A DNA stretch of 64,000 nucleotides from Aquisalimonas sp. (lineage in GTDB: Bacteria > Pseudomonadota > Gammaproteobacteria > Nitrococcales > Aquisalimonadaceae). The stretch spans positions 45,111 through 109,110 of the forward strand of contig SLBZ01000061.1 of NCBI GenBank assembly GCA_007126095.1, in the 5' to 3' direction. Position numbers and translations under genes: made by a program. Numbering within the stretch: the stretch's first letter is position 1; each line of letters opens with the position of its first letter. This document shows positions 42,287 to 51,359 of the stretch, in pieces. The notes under the pieces were generated by a model. It searched no databases and was not told the DNA's origin. It saw only the letters and a program-made list of their open reading frames with translations.

Positions 42287-42370
42287 ACCCACGATCGGCC
42301 GCAAGCTGGCGATGTAGTGACGGCCCGGGGGAGAGCCCGGGATAAATCACGGACTGACCAAGGCTGCGGA

Positions 42371-42814
42371 ATGCTCTGGGTTCTTGTGTTGCACATCGTT
42401 GCGCTGCTGTTCTGGTCAGCCGCGCTGCTCTATCTGCCTGCGCTGGTTGCCGCGGTGGACACCGGACATGCCGAAATCAGCGAATCGCCGCCGGACCACG
42501 CCTCGCTGGCGCGGTTCGTTCACACCCACGTGGCGACGCCGGCCGCACTCGTGGCGATCATGTCCGGGACACTGGTCTTCCTGCTCGATCAGACGGTGGA
42601 GGTCTGGCTCATGGCCAAGCTGACGCTGGTGACGGGCATGGTGATCTGTCACGCCTTTACCGGGTTGCTCATCCTCCGCGCCGAGCGGGGTGCAGTCGCG
42701 CGCACCGGCCTGTGGGCGTGGCTTCTGGCAGTCACGTTGTGTCTGCTGATGGCGGGAATCGTGTGGCTGGTGCTGGCGAAGCCCACGCTGGAGGGCACTC
42801 CTTGGGCGCTGTGA
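42371..42814 (+). CDS. CopD/HemJ-like four-helix membrane protein
   Basis: This 147-residue protein has four membrane helices. LHIVALLFWSAALLYLPALV and AKLTLVTGMVICHAFTG resemble the CopD and HemJ families, in which a His on each helix can bind heme or copper. It lies on the oxidase side of the locus and may help heme or copper supply to the terminal oxidase. Start at 42371 chosen where the hydrophobic segment begins; an upstream in-frame ATG exists at 42317. Confidence 0.68.
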   Translation: MLWVLVLHIVALLFWSAALLYLPALVAAVDTGHAEISESPPDHASLARFVHTHVATPAALVAIMSGTLVFLLDQTVEVWLMAKLTLVTGMVICHAFTGLLILRAERGAVARTGLWAWLLAVTLCLLMAGIVWLVLAKPTLEGTPWAL

Positions 42815-42837
42815 GAAGCCAGGCCGGGAGAGGAGCG

Positions 42838-43326
42838 TCAGGCCCTGGCCTGCGCGTGCTTCTCTGCCGCTTCGTCCACGTCGACGCCAACCGCGTACTC
42901 GTACACGAGTTGTCCGCCAAGAAATCCGGCCGCACTGACCAGCGCGGCCGTGAGCAGGGACAGGTACGCCCCCCACGGCAGGATGTACGCGGCCGGGTCG
43001 CCGAAACGAAGCAGCCAGTTGAGCGACGCCAGCGAGAGCAGCATCACGGCGATCACGGCGTGAGACCAGGCCGTGATCAAGCGGCGTATGCGCGCCACGG
43101 TGACCAGATCCACCAGGCCGGCCAACCCGGAAATCCAGCCCCCCAGCGCGCCGACTCCGGCCAGCCACAGGCCCGCTCGCGCCCAGAAGAAGTCGCCTGT
43201 CAGAAAGTAGGCGAAGTCGGTGCCCACCAGCATGAGCAGCGCGGCCACCGGGAAGTGAATCAGCACCGGATGCAGGGGGTGCCCACGGAAAGACATGCGA
43301 CTGATGATCGGTCCCTGGCTCATCAA
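42838..43326 (-). CDS. DUF2231 membrane protein
   Basis: This 162-residue protein has four membrane helices and the DUF2231 signature FRGHPLHPVLIHFPVAALLM, whose His residues could bind metal or heme. Its start lies about 27 bp from the subunit II start on the opposite strand, so the oxidase operon promoter probably lies within this gene or in that short gap. Convergent with the CopD-like gene. Confidence 0.86.
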   Translation of the reverse strand: MMSQGPIISRMSFRGHPLHPVLIHFPVAALLMLVGTDFAYFLTGDFFWARAGLWLAGVGALGGWISGLAGLVDLVTVARIRRLITAWSHAVIAVMLLSLASLNWLLRFGDPAAYILPWGAYLSLLTAALVSAAGFLGGQLVYEYAVGVDVDEAAEKHAQARA

Positions 43327-43353
43327 TTCACTCCGGCACGGTCGGCGAGCGCG

Positions 43354-44073
43354 GTGGATGGGCGCGTACTGGCAGGAAGGGTAGCCCTATTTGGCCTGAT
43401 GTTCATCCCCATGCTGCTTTCCGGATGCGGCGGACCGCTGTCCACGCTGGATCCGGCCGGCCCGGCCGCTGCGTCTGCCGCCTGGCTGTGGTGGGCGATG
43501 TTCGCCTTCGCGACCGTGGTGCTGATCGTTGTCGTGGCGCTGTGGCTCTATGCCATGCGCCGGGATCCGGGTGATGTGACCGACGAGAGCGCGCAGCGGG
43601 TGCAGAACCGCTGGATCGTCGGCGGAGGCTTCGTGCTGCCGTTGGTGAGTATCACCGCGCTGCTCGCGTTCGGCATCCCGGCGGGTCACAACATGATGCC
43701 CCTGGCCTCGGACGAGGACGTGCTCCGTATCGACGTCACCGCACACCGCTGGTGGTGGGAAGTCAGCTATCCCGAGGAGGGCATCGCGCTCAACAATGAG
43801 TTGCACATTCCGGTCGGCGTTCCGGTGCACGTCCACGTCACCAGCGAGGACGTGATCCACTCGTTCTGGGTGCCGCGGCTTGCCGGCAAGCTCGACGCGA
43901 TCCCCGGGCGCACCAACGTGCTCCGTCTCCAGGCTGATGAGACGGGCATCTTCCAGGGCAAGTGCGCGGAGTTCTGTGGTGCCGGACACGCCCACATGGA
44001 TTTCACCGTGGAAGCCCATCCGCAGGACGACTTCGACGACTGGCTGGAGGAGGCATTGCAGAGCAATGACTGA
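43354..44073 (+). CDS. ctaC: cytochrome c oxidase subunit II (CuA subunit), lipoprotein
   Basis: The protein has an N-terminal lipoprotein-type signal (MFIPMLLSGC), two membrane helices, and a periplasmic cupredoxin domain. CuA ligands are complete: His in VIHSFWVP, then CAEFCGAGHAHM supplying two Cys, His and Met. The electron-entry aromatic patch is HRWWWE. There is no C-terminal cytochrome c domain. I chose GTG 43354 so that the signal has a basic n-region; ATG 43399 would start directly in the hydrophobic part. Coupled to the next gene. Confidence 0.88.
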   Translation: MDGRVLAGRVALFGLMFIPMLLSGCGGPLSTLDPAGPAAASAAWLWWAMFAFATVVLIVVVALWLYAMRRDPGDVTDESAQRVQNRWIVGGGFVLPLVSITALLAFGIPAGHNMMPLASDEDVLRIDVTAHRWWWEVSYPEEGIALNNELHIPVGVPVHVHVTSEDVIHSFWVPRLAGKLDAIPGRTNVLRLQADETGIFQGKCAEFCGAGHAHMDFTVEAHPQDDFDDWLEEALQSND

Positions 44074-46585
44074 GGCCGGCACGGAGGAACGGCAGGCACT
44101 GCATCAGCGCCTTGAACGGGTCTGGGCGAACCCCCCGGGCTGGCGTTCCCTGGCGGCGGTCAACCACACCACCATCGGTCTGCGATTCATGGCGACTGGT
44201 GTTGTCTTCTTTCTCATTGCTGGCGTCATGGCGATGCTGGTGCGCACCCAGCTCGCCCTGCCGGCGCAGGACATCATCAGCCCGGACGTGTACAACCAGC
44301 TGTTCACCATGCACGGCACGGTGATGATGTTCCTGTTCGCCATTCCCGTGCTCGAGGGCATGGCGCTGTACATGATCCCCAAGCTCATCGGCGCCAGGGA
44401 CCTCGTGTTCCCGCGCATCAGCTCGCTGGGCTATTACTGCTACCTGTTCGGCGGGTTGATCATCCTCTCCAGCATGGTGCTGGGCATGGCGCCGGATTCC
44501 GGGTGGTTCATGTACACGCCACTGAGCAGCGCCGAGTACGCCCCCGGTCCGGGCTCGGATTTCTGGCTGCTGGGCATCACCTTTGTCGAGATCTCCGCCA
44601 TGGCCGCAGGTATCGAGCTGACGGTCTCCATTCTGCGCAGCCGCGCCAACGGGATGTCGCTGCGCCGCATGCCGATCTTCTGCTGGTACATCCTCGCCAT
44701 GGCGCTGATGATCGTGTTCGGGTTCCCGCCGCTGATTCTTGCCAGCGTGCTGCTGGAGCTGGAGCGTGCCGTCGGCATGCCGTTCTTCGAGGTCGCCGGG
44801 GGCGGAGACCCGATCCTGTGGCAGCATCTGTTCTGGCTCTTCGGTCACCCGGAGGTCTACATCATCTTTCTGCCTGCCGCGGGCATCGTCTCCACGCTGA
44901 TCCCGGTTTTCGCGCAGCGACCGATCGTCGGGTACCGATGGCTTGTGCTCGCCATCATTCTCACCGGTTTCATCAGCTTCGGGCTGTGGGTGCATCACAT
45001 GTTCACCATCGGCATCCCGAAGCTGGCGCAGGCGTTCTTCTCCGTGGCGAGCATGCTCGTGGCCGTGCCCACGGCGATCCAGGTGTTCGCCTGGCTGGCC
45101 ACGTTGTGGACGGGACGGGTGGTGTACAGCCTGCCCATGCTCTGGATCATCGGCTTTCTGGTGGTGTTCGTGTGCGGCGGGCTGACCGGCGTCATGCTGG
45201 CGCTCGTGCCGTTCAACTGGCAGGTGCACGACACCCACTTCGTGGTCGCCCATCTGCACTACGTGCTCGTGGGCGGCATGCTGTTCCCGCTGATTGCCGG
45301 GTTCTACTACTGGCTGCCGCACCTCTCCGGGCGCATGCCGACGCGGGTGCTTGGCAACTGGGGGTTCTGGCTCACGTTCATCGGCTTCAACGTCACCTTC
45401 CTGCTCATGCACCTCACCGGCCTGCTCGGCATGCCACGGCGGGTGTACACCTACGAGCCCGGTCTGGGCTGGGACTGGCTCAACCTGCTGTCGTCCGTGG
45501 GCGGGTTCATCATGGCGGCGGGGATCGCCATGATCATTCTGGACATCGCCCTGCATTTCCGTTTCGGGCGCCCGGCGCCCCGGAACCCGTGGGGCGCAGA
45601 TACGCTGGAGTGGGCGACGGGGACGCCGCCAGTGTCGTACAACTTCGCAAGCCTCCCGGATCTGCGCACCCGGCATCCGCTATGGGAATCGCCGGAACTG
45701 CCCGACACCATTGCGTCCGGGGAGCACGGGCTCACTGACGTTTCGCACGGCAGGCGTGAGATCTACGGCTCCGACGCCATTACCGGCAAGGTCAGGCACG
45801 TGATACACCTGCCTGGGAACTCCTGGTGGCCGCTTTTCGCTGCCATGGGCCTGGCCCTGGTGTGCGTCAGTCTGCTGGTCCGCGTGTACCCGCTGGCACT
45901 GGTGGGTGTTGTCTCGGCGCTGGTCTTTCTGCTGCGCTGGAGCTGGGAGAACGGTGCCCACCCCAGCGCCGCCCTGCTGGTTCATGGCGAGTCTCACGAC
46001 CCGCCCCTACACTCGCGCACTACCGATGGCCCCGGGTTGTGGGGGATGGTGGTGACGCTGATGGCCAACGGCACGTTCTACCTGTCCCTGATCTTCGGCT
46101 GGCTGTATCTCTGGACGGCCTCGCCAGGATGGTCGGTCCCCGAGGGCGAACAGATCGCGCTGTGGCTGGTGATTGCCAGTGGGCTGGCGCTTACGGCCGC
46201 CTGGATGGATTTCGAGGGTGCTGTCAGAGCGCTGCGGCGTGGTGTCGATCAGGGCCTGCAGCGCCGGTTCTGGCGGGCGGGCCTTCTGGGGGGCGGGCAT
46301 GTGGCGCTGCTGTTGTGGGCGCTCCGGGATGCGTCGCTGGCGCCCACGGCGCTGGCCCATGACGCCGTGCTTCTGGTCATGCTGGTCTACGTGCTCGGTC
46401 ACGGTGGTCTTGCCGCATTGTTGACGGTGTTGCAGGCGGTCCGGGTCGGCAAAGGCTACGTGGGGCGCCATGTCCCGTACGAGCCCGTGGTGGTGCGGCC
46501 GTTCTGGGTCTACACCGTCGGGATATTCTGGCTCAGCGTGGCGGTGTTTCTGCTACTGCCCATGGCGTGGGGGACTCCGGCATGA
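44066..46585 (+). CDS. ctaD: cytochrome c oxidase subunits I and III fused (aa3/caa3 type)
   Basis: This 839-residue protein contains subunit I in residues 1 to about 600. Heme a ligands are His83 and His398, the a3 ligand is His396, CuB ligands are His261 and His310-311, and the HPEVY motif (261-265) supplies the cross-linked Tyr and the D-channel Glu, marking an A1-type proton pump. Residues from about 640 form a subunit III with five or so helices (ANGTFYLSLIFGWLYLWT). It overlaps the subunit II stop at its ATG and ends in ATGA with the next gene. Confidence 0.93.
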   Translation: MTEAGTEERQALHQRLERVWANPPGWRSLAAVNHTTIGLRFMATGVVFFLIAGVMAMLVRTQLALPAQDIISPDVYNQLFTMHGTVMMFLFAIPVLEGMALYMIPKLIGARDLVFPRISSLGYYCYLFGGLIILSSMVLGMAPDSGWFMYTPLSSAEYAPGPGSDFWLLGITFVEISAMAAGIELTVSILRSRANGMSLRRMPIFCWYILAMALMIVFGFPPLILASVLLELERAVGMPFFEVAGGGDPILWQHLFWLFGHPEVYIIFLPAAGIVSTLIPVFAQRPIVGYRWLVLAIILTGFISFGLWVHHMFTIGIPKLAQAFFSVASMLVAVPTAIQVFAWLATLWTGRVVYSLPMLWIIGFLVVFVCGGLTGVMLALVPFNWQVHDTHFVVAHLHYVLVGGMLFPLIAGFYYWLPHLSGRMPTRVLGNWGFWLTFIGFNVTFLLMHLTGLLGMPRRVYTYEPGLGWDWLNLLSSVGGFIMAAGIAMIILDIALHFRFGRPAPRNPWGADTLEWATGTPPVSYNFASLPDLRTRHPLWESPELPDTIASGEHGLTDVSHGRREIYGSDAITGKVRHVIHLPGNSWWPLFAAMGLALVCVSLLVRVYPLALVGVVSALVFLLRWSWENGAHPSAALLVHGESHDPPLHSRTTDGPGLWGMVVTLMANGTFYLSLIFGWLYLWTASPGWSVPEGEQIALWLVIASGLALTAAWMDFEGAVRALRRGVDQGLQRRFWRAGLLGGGHVALLLWALRDASLAPTALAHDAVLLVMLVYVLGHGGLAALLTVLQAVRVGKGYVGRHVPYEPVVVRPFWVYTVGIFWLSVAVFLLLPMAWGTPA

Positions 46586-46920
46586 TCCCCGGCTGGACGC
46601 ATCCCGTGCATCTGTTCGCTGGCCTGGTGATCTGGAGCCTCTGGTTCGTTGCCCTTTACGGCGGTTTGTCGGTGGGCTGTGCCGTGGCTCCGCCGGCGGC
46701 CGAGCAGGGCGCACTGACGTGGCTCAATGGCGGGCTCCTGATGCTGACGCTCGTGGTGACGGCGCTGCTCGCTTACGCGGCATGGCGTTGCTGGCGACTC
46801 GCCCCGGCGGGTGATGCGCAGCGTTTCGTGCTACGGGTTGCCGTGGGCGTCTATTTGGTTTCTGCGGGCTCGACCCTGGCCGTGGGCCTGCCGGTCATCG
46901 TCTATCCGCCATGCGTGTAG
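46582..46920 (+). CDS. small membrane protein of the oxidase operon
   Basis: This 112-residue protein has three predicted membrane helices (LFAGLVIWSLWFVALYGGL, LMLTLVVTALLAYAAW, and a third near the C-terminus). It overlaps the oxidase stop codon (ATGA) and the ctaG start by 10 bases, so it is tightly coupled. Position suggests a subunit IV-like or assembly role. No named family recognised. Confidence 0.7.
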   Translation: MIPGWTHPVHLFAGLVIWSLWFVALYGGLSVGCAVAPPAAEQGALTWLNGGLLMLTLVVTALLAYAAWRCWRLAPAGDAQRFVLRVAVGVYLVSAGSTLAVGLPVIVYPPCV

Positions 46921-47723
46921 CCTCTGTCGGTATCGGTTGTGGCTTGCTGTTATGGAGTGCCGGCGTGCTGGCACACAATCCGGTAACAAGCACCGGTCAT
47001 GAGCAGATGGCGGGGTTGCTTGGCGTCGCACTGTTGGCGCTCTTCTGGGGGGCTTACCTGTTCGGTTCGCTGCGGCGCCGGCCGGGAGGTGTTCACGGCG
47101 CTCTGTTTCACGCCACCGCGCTTGTCTGCGCACTGGCCCTGTTCGGGCCGCTGGACGACTGGGCGAAGACGAGCACGGCCGCGCACATGGTCCAGCACAT
47201 GCTGTTGATGGTGGTCGTTGCACCGCTATGGGTCCTGAGCCGGCCGCTGCAGCAGCTTGCAGCGGGGGCGGGCAGGCTGTTCACGGTTCCATGGAACATC
47301 ACGCTCCCCCTGGTGCAGCGGCCCATGACGGCGGCCTACCTTCACGCCGCCGCGATCTGGTTCTGGCATACCCCGCACTTCTACATGGTGGCGGTGGAGA
47401 ACCCGTGGTGGCATGCGCTGGAACATGCGTGCTTTCTGGTGACTGCGGGGCTGTTCTGGTGGGCAGTGCTCAAGAGCAGCGCGGTGCGGGCGCCATTGGC
47501 GTTGCTGGCGGTGTTGTTCACGCTGATGCATACCGGCTTCCTGGGGGCCATCCTCACCTTTGCCGATGCCCCCATGTACGGCGAGGCCCGGGGAATGGCC
47601 GATCAACAGCTGGCGGGGCTGATCATGTGGGTGCTGGGCGGCGTGCCGTATCTCCTTGCTTCGGGCTGGATCGCGCATCGCTGGTATCGTCAGCTGCAGC
47701 GCCGGATGGACCTGCAAGGGTAG
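46911..47723 (+). CDS. ctaG: cytochrome c oxidase assembly factor CtaG (caa3 type)
   Basis: This 270-residue membrane protein has about seven helices and the caa3_CtaG signatures AAHMVQHMLLMVVVAPLWVL and HTPHFYMVAVENPWWHALEH, with several conserved histidines suited to copper delivery. It is unrelated to the Cox11-type CtaG. It closes the oxidase operon; its last 100 bases are antisense to the following leftward gene. Confidence 0.9.
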   Translation: MRVASVGIGCGLLLWSAGVLAHNPVTSTGHEQMAGLLGVALLALFWGAYLFGSLRRRPGGVHGALFHATALVCALALFGPLDDWAKTSTAAHMVQHMLLMVVVAPLWVLSRPLQQLAAGAGRLFTVPWNITLPLVQRPMTAAYLHAAAIWFWHTPHFYMVAVENPWWHALEHACFLVTAGLFWWAVLKSSAVRAPLALLAVLFTLMHTGFLGAILTFADAPMYGEARGMADQQLAGLIMWVLGGVPYLLASGWIAHRWYRQLQRRMDLQG

Positions 47724-47985
47724 TGGCCAGCGCGGCGATCAGTTTGACGATGGCGTCCAGCTTGCCAAGCTCGTTCGTCAGGCGCCCCAACGGCTCGGTG
47801 ATTCTGGGTAGTGCACGCAGTGCAGGCATTCCCCGGGCGACGAGCATGCCGCCGAGAAAGGCGGGGATCAGGACGGCCGGGTGGCGTAGCGCAGCGTGAG
47901 CCCGCGCCTTATGGGTGCGGATGGCCGGCGCCCGTGCCATGACGGCGTCCCGTTGCTCTGCGACCCTGTGCTCCAGCGAGGACAC
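47623..47985 (-). CDS. YqjK-like protein
   Basis: This 120-residue protein starts at a GTG preceded by AGGAG and follows a YqjE-like gene after 4 bp. It has one weak membrane segment (HPAVLIPAFLGGMLVARG) and a helical remainder, matching the third gene of yqjDEK-type operons. Its 3' 100 bases overlap ctaG on the other strand; the overlapping C-terminus (SSPKQGDTARRPAPT) is low-complexity, so the true functional end may be earlier. Confidence 0.62.
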   Translation of the reverse strand: MSSLEHRVAEQRDAVMARAPAIRTHKARAHAALRHPAVLIPAFLGGMLVARGMPALRALPRITEPLGRLTNELGKLDAIVKLIAALATTLAGPSGAAADDTSDARSSPKQGDTARRPAPT

Positions 47986-47989
47986 GGCG

Positions 47990-48457
47990 CTACTCCTGTT
48001 GACCCATGGTGCGGGAGGCGTCGTCAAGCAGGGTGCGCACCGCAAGCCGCGTCTCCGGAAATGCCAGCCGGCGGGCCAGCCGTTTCAGCACCAGGAGCAG
48101 TGCTCCGGCGCACAGGAGGTTGATCAGCGATGCGGCGGCAACGCTCAGCGTCACCCCGAGGCGGGTGTATTCGTAAAGGCCTGCGGCAACAACAAGCGTC
48201 ACCGAAAGCCACACACCCACCAGCACCAGCGCGAGCACGACCCCGAGCACGACCATCATCACGACGGTCTTGACCACCAGGCGCGTTTCCAGGCCGAGTA
48301 GCCGGGCGGTGTCCCGAACGGAGGCGCCGATCAGGGCAAACAGGGTCGCCATGTCGGCGAAGCCGCCACTCTCCGTGCCTGGATCGCTGAAGGACTGTTC
48401 CGGTTCGTCCTCCTGCCGGTTGCTCCGGGTCGCGTCACCCGTTTCGGCGTCCTGCAT
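47990..48457 (-). CDS. YqjE/phage-holin-superfamily membrane protein
   Basis: This 155-residue protein has an acidic N-terminal 35 residues and two long membrane helices (VVKTVVMMVVLGVVLALVLV and a second near residues 95-125), the Phage_holin_3_6/YqjE layout. In Proteobacteria this family sits in the yqjDEK operon and is not a phage lysis gene. It lies 8 bp downstream of the YqjD-like gene. Confidence 0.8.
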   Translation of the reverse strand: MQDAETGDATRSNRQEDEPEQSFSDPGTESGGFADMATLFALIGASVRDTARLLGLETRLVVKTVVMMVVLGVVLALVLVGVWLSVTLVVAAGLYEYTRLGVTLSVAAASLINLLCAGALLLVLKRLARRLAFPETRLAVRTLLDDASRTMGQQE

Positions 48458-48465
48458 GCCGCGCG

Positions 48466-48750
48466 TTACCGGCGACGCGTCAGCGACGAGTACAGGGCGC
48501 CCGCCACAAAGGCGATGCCGATGGACATCAACGGGTTCTCGCGAACGTAGGTATTCACGCGGTCGAGCACATCATCGGCGCGCTGCCGGCCGTGTGCCGC
48601 GGCCTCACGAACCCGCTCATCGGCGTGCGATGCGTGCTCCCGGGCGTATTCTTCCGCCCTGGCTGCAGACTCGGCGGCCTTGTCCACCGCTTCATGGGCC
48701 TTGCCTGCCACTTGATCGGTCGTCTGGTGTCCGCTCTCTTTCGTCGCCAT
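48466..48750 (-). CDS. ElaB/YqjD/DUF883 family protein
   Basis: This 94-residue protein has a long Ala/Glu/Arg-rich amphipathic helix and ends in the family C-terminal membrane anchor RENPLMSIGIAFVAGAL followed by YSSLTRRR. Relatives tether ribosomes to the membrane in stationary phase. First gene of the three-gene operon, preceded by GGAGGAG. Confidence 0.87.
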   Translation of the reverse strand: MATKESGHQTTDQVAGKAHEAVDKAAESAARAEEYAREHASHADERVREAAAHGRQRADDVLDRVNTYVRENPLMSIGIAFVAGALYSSLTRRR

Positions 48751-48794
48751 GGTCGTCTCCTCCGTGTCACTTCAGGGACGGGTTTCGGATCCCG

Positions 48795-49958
48795 TCAGGT
48801 GTGATGGCGCTCGTCGCCAATGGTTTCGCTGAGTATCTCCCGGTCGACATCGTCGGGTCGTATGGTGGTGTAGAGCCTGCTCTTGACGTGTTTGCCGAGG
48901 GTAACGAGAAATGCGGTCAGCGGGACAGCGAGAATCATGCCGACCACGCCGCCCAGGGCGGTTCCCCAGAACAGGATCGAGATCACCACCAGCGCGGGGT
49001 GCAGGCCCGAGCGGTCGGCCATGATCTTGGGCGTGAGCAGGATACTCTCCACCAGCTGGGTGAACGCGATGACCGCCAGCACCAGCATGACGAGCTGGGC
49101 TCCGCCGTCCGGCTGGAAATAGGCGACGGGCAGCACCGTCACTACACCGACGATGAAACCCAGGTAAGGCACGATGTTCAGCAGGCCCAGCGCGAGGCCG
49201 AAGTAGATCGCTGCCTCCAGGCCCACGAACGTGAAGCCGATCGCCATCATTACGCCCATGATCAGCGCGATGGTGAGCTGTCCGCGGAAGAAGGCGGTGA
49301 TGTAGTCGATGAACAGCTGCCCCAGGTAGAGCACCTCGTTCTGGGTCTTCTGCGTGAACAGGAACAGCATGCTCTTGGCGTAATCCTTGATGCGACTGCC
49401 GGAGAGCAGCGCAAAGAACAGATACAGGGGGACGAAACCGAGCCCCACCAGGAAGCCGATGTACGCCATGGTGCGATCTGCGGCTTCTTCCGCATTCGGC
49501 AGAATCGACTGGATCTCCATCTCGGTGATGGCGTCCTCCAGCATCGGCAGCGCCTTCGGGAACCGAGCCGACAGGCTGTCATGGCCGCGCTCGGCCATCT
49601 CCGGCACTGACTGGAAGAACTGGCTGCCCTGATTCACGGCGGCCGGCAGAACCAGAACCATCACCGTGATAAACAGCCCGAACAGAAGCAGGAACAGCGA
49701 GACGACCGCACTCAGGCGGTTCATGCGAAACAGGCGCTCGAACAGCTCCACGATCGGGAAAAGGACCAGTGCGAGCACGCCGGCGATCGCGAGGGGGAAA
49801 ACCAGCGCATGCAGGGCGCCGATGATCTGGCCGAGCACCCAGATGACGAACACGATCGTGCAGATCAGGGTGACGGCGCTCAGGGCGACGATGGTATAGC
49901 GGAGTAGCCGTTGCTCCCCGGGTGCGAAGTCGATGTACGTGCTCTTCTCCGAGCTCAT
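48795..49958 (-). CDS. AI-2E family transporter
   Basis: This 387-residue protein has about eight membrane helices with the family segments FVPLYLFFALLSGSRIK, GLALGLLNIVPYLGFIVG and LHPALVVISILFWGTALGG. Members export small molecules or act as Na+/H+ antiporters in halophiles; the substrate is undetermined. GGGAA precedes the ATG at 49958; 50006 is an upstream alternative. Confidence 0.87.
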   Translation of the reverse strand: MSSEKSTYIDFAPGEQRLLRYTIVALSAVTLICTIVFVIWVLGQIIGALHALVFPLAIAGVLALVLFPIVELFERLFRMNRLSAVVSLFLLLFGLFITVMVLVLPAAVNQGSQFFQSVPEMAERGHDSLSARFPKALPMLEDAITEMEIQSILPNAEEAADRTMAYIGFLVGLGFVPLYLFFALLSGSRIKDYAKSMLFLFTQKTQNEVLYLGQLFIDYITAFFRGQLTIALIMGVMMAIGFTFVGLEAAIYFGLALGLLNIVPYLGFIVGVVTVLPVAYFQPDGGAQLVMLVLAVIAFTQLVESILLTPKIMADRSGLHPALVVISILFWGTALGGVVGMILAVPLTAFLVTLGKHVKSRLYTTIRPDDVDREILSETIGDERHHT

Positions 49959-50024
49959 GGGATTCCCTTTACCCTTGCCATGCATGACATACGCTCGCCG
50001 CGGCACTTCTGATCCATCGGAAGT

Positions 50025-50135
50025 TCATTCATTCGAGGATCGCGGGGGACGCGGGCCTCCGGGATCGGACGGCTCGGTTCCGTCGCGCGCCGCCGTCGTC
50101 AGAAAGTGTACATGGTGGCGCAGGGTTTCGCTCAT
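50025..50135 (-). CDS. candidate 36-residue ORF coupled to azlD
   Basis: An ATG overlaps the azlD stop (TGATG) and opens 36 codons starting MSETLRHHVHFLTTAARDG, with a Pro/Gly-rich end. The overlap suggests coupling but the tail has no distinctive features. It could equally be chance. Confidence 0.25.
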   Translation of the reverse strand: MSETLRHHVHFLTTAARDGTEPSDPGGPRPPRSSNE

Positions 50136-50470
50136 CAGGGCAGGTTTCCGGCGAACCACTCCAGCGCCCAGAGGCTGGCCATGCCGATACCGAGGGTTGC
50201 CAGCACGCTGCGGGTGCTCCAGGCGACCGCCGCGGCGATCAGTCCGGCTAGCAATCGGGTGTTGTCCAGGCTGAACCCGGGTGCCGGGCCGCCGTGGACG
50301 ATGGCAGGTACGACAATGGCGGCGATGACCGCAGCGGGCACGTAGCGCAACGTGCGTGCCAGCCAGTCAGGCATGCTGCCCTGGCCCAGGAGCTGCAGGC
50401 CGGAGAAACGGAGCAGGAACGTGCCCAGGCCGATGATGACGATCATGCTCCAGATGGCGAAGGCGCTCAT
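50135..50470 (-). CDS. azlD: AzlD-family branched-chain amino acid exporter subunit
   Basis: This 111-residue protein has four membrane helices with the AzlD pattern (GLGTFLLRFSGL near the N-terminus, LRYVPAAVIAAIVVPAI in the middle). It overlaps the azlC stop by four bases. With AzlC it forms a BrnFE-type exporter of branched-chain amino acids or analogues. Confidence 0.88.
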   Translation of the reverse strand: MSAFAIWSMIVIIGLGTFLLRFSGLQLLGQGSMPDWLARTLRYVPAAVIAAIVVPAIVHGGPAPGFSLDNTRLLAGLIAAAVAWSTRSVLATLGIGMASLWALEWFAGNLP

Positions 50471-51180
50471 GGCGAACTCCTGCGTCGGTGGAGCGCGAGT
50501 TCGGCGCTGACCCCCGTGGCGACACCGGCAATGGCCCCGATGGTCAGGCCGAGATGGTAGGGCGCGTCGTGGGCCGCAAGGGCGACGCCACCGCCCGTGA
50601 GCGCCGCTGCGGCGCTGGGGCGGTCACGGATGACCGGCACCAGTAGCACCAGGAAGACCAGGGGCAGCGCGAACCCGATCTGCCACCCTGGCGGCACGGC
50701 AGCCCCGAGCCAGATCCCGGCCGCCGTTGCCAGCAGCCACAGTACCCACAGCGGAAATGCCGTGCCCATGTAGAACCACTGGCGATGCTGACCCACGCCT
50801 GCGTGCATGAAGTGGGTAATGGATACGGCATAGGCCTGGTCTGTGAGCAGATAGGCTATGGCCGCCTTCCAGCGCGTGGACAGATGGCCGAGATACGGGG
50901 CGAGCGATGCGCTGTACATGACCATGCGCAGATTGATAATCAGGCCCGTGAGCACGATGATCAGCGGCAGCGCACCATCGCCGATCAGTTGCGCGATCAC
51001 GAGCTGGGCCGCGCCGGCGAAGATGATGAGCGACATGCCCATGCTCATGAGGGGGGCCAGGCCCGCCTCGGTCGCGGCGATCCCGGTGGTCATGCCGAAC
51101 GGCACCACGCCCGGGAGCATCGGCGCGATCGCTCTCAGACCATTCTTGAATACCTGCTGCGCCGCCTGCTCGTTTGCCAT
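50467..51180 (-). CDS. azlC: AzlC-family branched-chain amino acid exporter
   Basis: This 237-residue membrane protein has the AzlC signatures GLRAIAPMLPGVVPFGMTTG, LIFAGAAQLV and INLRMVMYSASLAPYL. The start at 51180 matches the family N-terminus; the ribosome binding site is weak. Partner of azlD directly downstream. Confidence 0.9.
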   Translation of the reverse strand: MANEQAAQQVFKNGLRAIAPMLPGVVPFGMTTGIAATEAGLAPLMSMGMSLIIFAGAAQLVIAQLIGDGALPLIIVLTGLIINLRMVMYSASLAPYLGHLSTRWKAAIAYLLTDQAYAVSITHFMHAGVGQHRQWFYMGTAFPLWVLWLLATAAGIWLGAAVPPGWQIGFALPLVFLVLLVPVIRDRPSAAAALTGGGVALAAHDAPYHLGLTIGAIAGVATGVSAELALHRRRSSP

Positions 51181-51359
51181 GACTTGCCGGGATGTTGATT
51201 TATCGTGATTGGTAGCGAAGCGCGGGAGTATAACAATCGTCGGTACACCGTGCCCGTGGACGCGGCACGCGGGATGTGAACGGGTTGGAAGGAAGCCCGC
51301 CATGGGGGTGGTAGCCTACTCAGCTGACTGTTGACCCCCATCCCCTGGAGCACCGACCG

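Noticed and set aside
44003-45676. Leftward frame of about 557 codons opposite the oxidase
   Set aside because: Antisense to the subunit I region with full heme and copper ligands; composition is His/Glu/Arg-rich noise.
47990-48457. Prophage lysis gene (holin)
   Set aside because: The family name includes holin, but the YqjD-like and YqjK-like neighbours show it is the chromosomal yqjDEK-type operon; no other phage gene is near.
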